DNA of 64,000 bases, from the NCBI RefSeq assembly GCF_024704725.1, contig NZ_JALIQS010000002.1, positions 620,001-684,000 of the forward strand, given 5' to 3'. This document shows, in pieces, positions 61,638 to 64,000 of this stretch. A program made the position numbers and the translations under genes. The notes below the pieces were generated by a model. The model had not been told where the DNA came from. It worked only from the letters and a program-made list of their open reading frames with translations, and made no database searches. Origin of the DNA: Shinella sp. CPCC 101442 (GTDB lineage: Bacteria > Pseudomonadota > Alphaproteobacteria > Rhizobiales > Rhizobiaceae). Numbering within the stretch: the stretch's first letter is position 1; every line of letters begins with the position of its first letter.

Positions 61638-62516
61638 ATGAGAGGAATGATGAACCAAGAATGGGATGCGGCGACCGGCGGCACTCGTGCAGCTGTCATC
61701 GGCATAGACGCTGCGTGGACTTTGACACAACCGAGTGGCGTCGCGCTCGCCGTCCTAATTGGCGATGAATGGCAGCTTCGAGCAGTAGCTCCGTCGTATC
61801 AACGCTTTCAGGCTTTGGCTGACGAAAGTCTTGTTTGCGAACCCAAGCCTCTCGGAAGAGCTCCGGATGTCAGTGCACTTCTCCAAGCTGGGAGGAAATT
61901 GGCTGCAGCGCCGATCGACATCGTCGCCGTAGACATGCCCCTGTCAAATTCTCCGATTGTCGGCCGGCGCCGGTCGGATGATGCGGTATCACGAGCCTAT
62001 GGCAGTCGGAAATGCAGCACGCACTCACCGAGTGACATTCGCCCGGGCATCATCAGCGACACATTGCGCGCGCAGGCCGAAGGTGAGGGCTACGCCTTGG
62101 CCACCGAGGCAATTTTTCCACGAGCTCTGATTGAGGTTTACCCTCACCCCGCCTTGGTTGAGCTCGCTTGTGCGGTAGAGCGGTTGCCCTACAAGGCGCA
62201 GAAGGCTCGGAAATATTGGCCGAGCATCAATGCCCAACAACGGCGAGAAAATCTTCTCTTTCAATGGCACGAAATTGTTAGTCTGCTCGAAGCCAACTTC
62301 TCCGGCGTTGGGCGAATGTTGCCGCCGATCGAGCCGAAGGCGAGTGCGGTGGAGCTAAAGGCCTTTGAAGACATGCTGGATGCAATCGTCTGCTGTTGGG
62401 TTGCCATCTGCGCACTTCAGGGACGCGCGATCCCATTTGGAGACGACACCTCGGCAATCTGGATTCCGACACCACTTGCCTCGATGAAAAACGCAACCCC
62501 TGTTTTGGGGAAATAA
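61638..62516 (+). CDS. DUF429 family protein
   Basis: 292 residues. AAVIGIDAAWTLTQPSGVALAVL (about 17-39) holds the first Asp of an RNase H-like fold, and VAVDMPLSN (about 98-106) a second. EVYPHPALVELA and DAIVCCWVAI complete the DUF429 pattern, a predicted nuclease-like family with unknown role. Start choice is uncertain between ATGs at 61638, 61647 and 61650; GAGGA lies close to the last two. It has low GC for this genome and lies on the presumed island. Confidence 0.75.
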   Translation: MRGMMNQEWDAATGGTRAAVIGIDAAWTLTQPSGVALAVLIGDEWQLRAVAPSYQRFQALADESLVCEPKPLGRAPDVSALLQAGRKLAAAPIDIVAVDMPLSNSPIVGRRRSDDAVSRAYGSRKCSTHSPSDIRPGIISDTLRAQAEGEGYALATEAIFPRALIEVYPHPALVELACAVERLPYKAQKARKYWPSINAQQRRENLLFQWHEIVSLLEANFSGVGRMLPPIEPKASAVELKAFEDMLDAIVCCWVAICALQGRAIPFGDDTSAIWIPTPLASMKNATPVLGK

Positions 62517-62615
62517 TTTCCGCATGCCGCGTCCTATCTGGACACGCTGCCTACCTGTGCGCCATCTTTGGTTACATTCAAATCGATCATCTAACGGAAA
62601 GGTGGAAAGGCGAGC

Positions 62616-63794
62616 GTGACGGGCCACAATCACTATAGCGACTGCACCTGCGGCTGGTGCGTGAATTACGGCCGGTCAAGAGCGGCGCTTGCGGACTACA
62701 CGCAGAGCTTTCGCGAGCGTGATGCTCGGCTTCTTCTAAAGCAGCACGGAGCAAATTCGTTATCGGGATGCTACGTCAACCCCAACGCACGTTGCCCTCG
62801 CTGCGGCGAGCCCGTTTTCTTCTACGCGAACGCTGCGGGGAGCCGCGTCTATTTCGATGATCTCGGCCCCCCTTGGCCAAAACACCCGTGCACGGATACC
62901 TCCCGCGCGTCGGTCTCGGTGGCCACCGGGCCAGTAAACCGGCTAACGCGGCGCAACAAAGGAGAAGTAAAGGAATTACTCAGCGCGTCCAGCACCGCGG
63001 GCCTCTCCAAGTTCCGGACGTTCGGCCGGCGGTACGAAGGCGAGTGGACACTTGTTGTCGTCCTAGCGGTCGACCGACGGGGCCACGAAAATAAAGTTGA
63101 GGGCGAGTTCCTGGACTCCGAGACGAATGAAGCATTCAGGTTCACCTGCCACTCGGAAATGCCGCTGTTCGAGGTCGGCGAGTTTATCAGTGTCAATGGC
63201 GATCGAATCTCGTTTGTAGAGCGAGAGACGTTGCTGCCTGTGGTGTTCACCGCGGACACATGGGTTACTCCTGCGCCGGCACGGTCAACGGTAGAGCGGC
63301 CCGCGACCATACCGCGCCCAGTCTCCCAGCCAGCTAGTAGGTCGAACCAACCGCAACTGATCCGGAAGAAGCAAAAGCCAAATAGCGCTAACGGTTCGAA
63401 GTATGACATGACCAAGGCGGAGATGGTGCATTTCAATAACAAGAAGGTCAAACTTGCTGATTTATTCGGCAAGCTGGAGTCAGTCGTAAGGACGTACGCC
63501 AGAGAAGGAACGAGAAAGCCGAGAGATGTGGCCGTCCGCCTCAACGCACAAGGCTACAGAACAGCGTCAGGCTCAAATTGGACGCCCCGTCTCGTCTATT
63601 TCTTGTTGGGCTTAATGTTCAATGACAAGCCGACAGCACCCACAGACAACGAACCGCATGGCAAGACCCGGCAACCTGCGAAACCGAGGCCAGACGCCAC
63701 TCCGATGGCAGCGTCCGGAGAGATGTCTGTAGATGAAATCGCGAGCCGTCTTTCCCGCATTGGAAGGGTTGTGAGAAGCGAATCCGCCGAGTGA
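62616..63794 (+). CDS. Zinc-ribbon protein with recombinase-like C-terminal segment
   Basis: 392 residues. The N-terminus has CTCGWC (about residues 10-15) and then a zinc ribbon CPRCGEPVFFY (about 60) with a matching PKHPC. A middle beta-rich part (about 135-210) follows, then a basic linker. The segment about 300-335 (REGTRKPRDVAVRLNAQGY, then ASGSNWTPRLVYFLLG) resembles the Recombinase domain that serine recombinases use for DNA contact, but there is no catalytic domain. GTG start with GGAAAGG upstream. Perhaps a DNA-binding accessory protein; I do not know the family. Confidence 0.65.
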   Translation: MTGHNHYSDCTCGWCVNYGRSRAALADYTQSFRERDARLLLKQHGANSLSGCYVNPNARCPRCGEPVFFYANAAGSRVYFDDLGPPWPKHPCTDTSRASVSVATGPVNRLTRRNKGEVKELLSASSTAGLSKFRTFGRRYEGEWTLVVVLAVDRRGHENKVEGEFLDSETNEAFRFTCHSEMPLFEVGEFISVNGDRISFVERETLLPVVFTADTWVTPAPARSTVERPATIPRPVSQPASRSNQPQLIRKKQKPNSANGSKYDMTKAEMVHFNNKKVKLADLFGKLESVVRTYAREGTRKPRDVAVRLNAQGYRTASGSNWTPRLVYFLLGLMFNDKPTAPTDNEPHGKTRQPAKPRPDATPMAASGEMSVDEIASRLSRIGRVVRSESAE

Positions 63795-63837
63795 ACGACG
63801 AGACCATTACCATAATCAAATACAGCCTTCGGCTGAT

Positions 63838-64000
63838 TCACCTTCGGATGTGAACCCTGTACTGATAGGGTGCGCCTTCTTCGACCAGTACACGATCCCC
63901 GGGCCCAGCAGCGTTATGGCGGAAGAACGATCCTATCCAGCCCCTCGCTCGGAAAAACTTCTTCGATCCATCCAGATCGGTGACAACCAACGGACCGCCA
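63838..64000 (-). CDS. Unknown protein, C-terminal part only
   Basis: A minus-strand frame enters from the right edge and ends with TGA at 63838. The last 53 residues include LDGSKKFFRARGWIGSFFR and PGDRVLVEEGAP followed by a terminal YQYRVHIRR, which reads like a small beta-rich DNA- or RNA-binding domain at a C-terminus. It is convergent with the zinc-ribbon gene, 43 bp apart. The family is not identified. Confidence 0.5.
   Translation of the reverse strand, partial: GGPLVVTDLDGSKKFFRARGWIGSFFRHNAAGPGDRVLVEEGAPYQYRVHIRR

Overview
The window is high-GC DNA from an alphaproteobacterium, most likely a member of the Rhizobiaceae (Rhizobium, Agrobacterium, Sinorhizobium or Shinella type). The evidence is the betICBA operon with a choline sulfatase, the cysH-cysD-cysN set with a CC/CXXC APS reductase, a DUF1344 protein, large runs of carbohydrate ABC importers with Gfo/Idh/MocA dehydrogenases, and the codon use. 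No replication gene, rRNA, CRISPR array or intact transposase was seen.

Layout. 1-10 kb is mixed housekeeping and stress: an ECF41-like sigma factor with its carboxymuconolactone-decarboxylase partner, an MFS pump, two c-di-GMP proteins, a quinone reductase, a fluoride-riboswitch-controlled crcB with a half-size EamA protein, a thiolase and an HdeD protein. 10.2-15.6 kb is betI-betC-betB-betA, which turns choline-O-sulfate and choline into glycine betaine. 16-24 kb holds a secreted HasA-like/RTX protein and a PrtD/PrtE-type type I exporter, with cysHDN on the other strand between them. 24.2-24.9 kb holds an MgtC protein and tRNA-Pro(CGG).

25.3-55.5 kb is a large catabolic region for cyclitols or related sugars. 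It has iolD, iolE and an iolG-like gene, four further Gfo/Idh/MocA dehydrogenases, two other TIM-barrel isomerases, an SDR, a phytanoyl-CoA dioxygenase-like enzyme, an ALDH, a HpcH/HpaI aldolase, a 2-hydroxyacid dehydrogenase, three complete CUT2-type ABC importers, and RpiR and LacI regulators. iolA, iolB and iolC are not in the window. Seven copies of a palindrome GCAA-N6-TTGC lie in the promoter regions of this cluster and nowhere else that I noticed. They probably tie it into one regulon, with the RpiR protein at 32759-33670 as the best candidate regulator.

55.5-57.3 kb has a lipoprotein, a methyltransferase and small or decayed genes. From about 57.5 kb the base composition falls and the genes become unfamiliar. 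A 20-bp tRNA 3'-end look-alike lies at 57560-57579. It is followed by a tightly coupled four-gene operon on the minus strand (DUF4258 protein, ribbon-helix-helix-like protein, unknown protein, NERD-nuclease/UvrD-type helicase) whose first start codon sits in a 13-bp tandem repeat. Beyond are a DUF429 protein, a zinc-ribbon protein with a recombinase-like tail, and a gene cut by the window end. This looks like a genomic island. The four-gene operon is the best candidate for an undescribed, possibly defensive, system.
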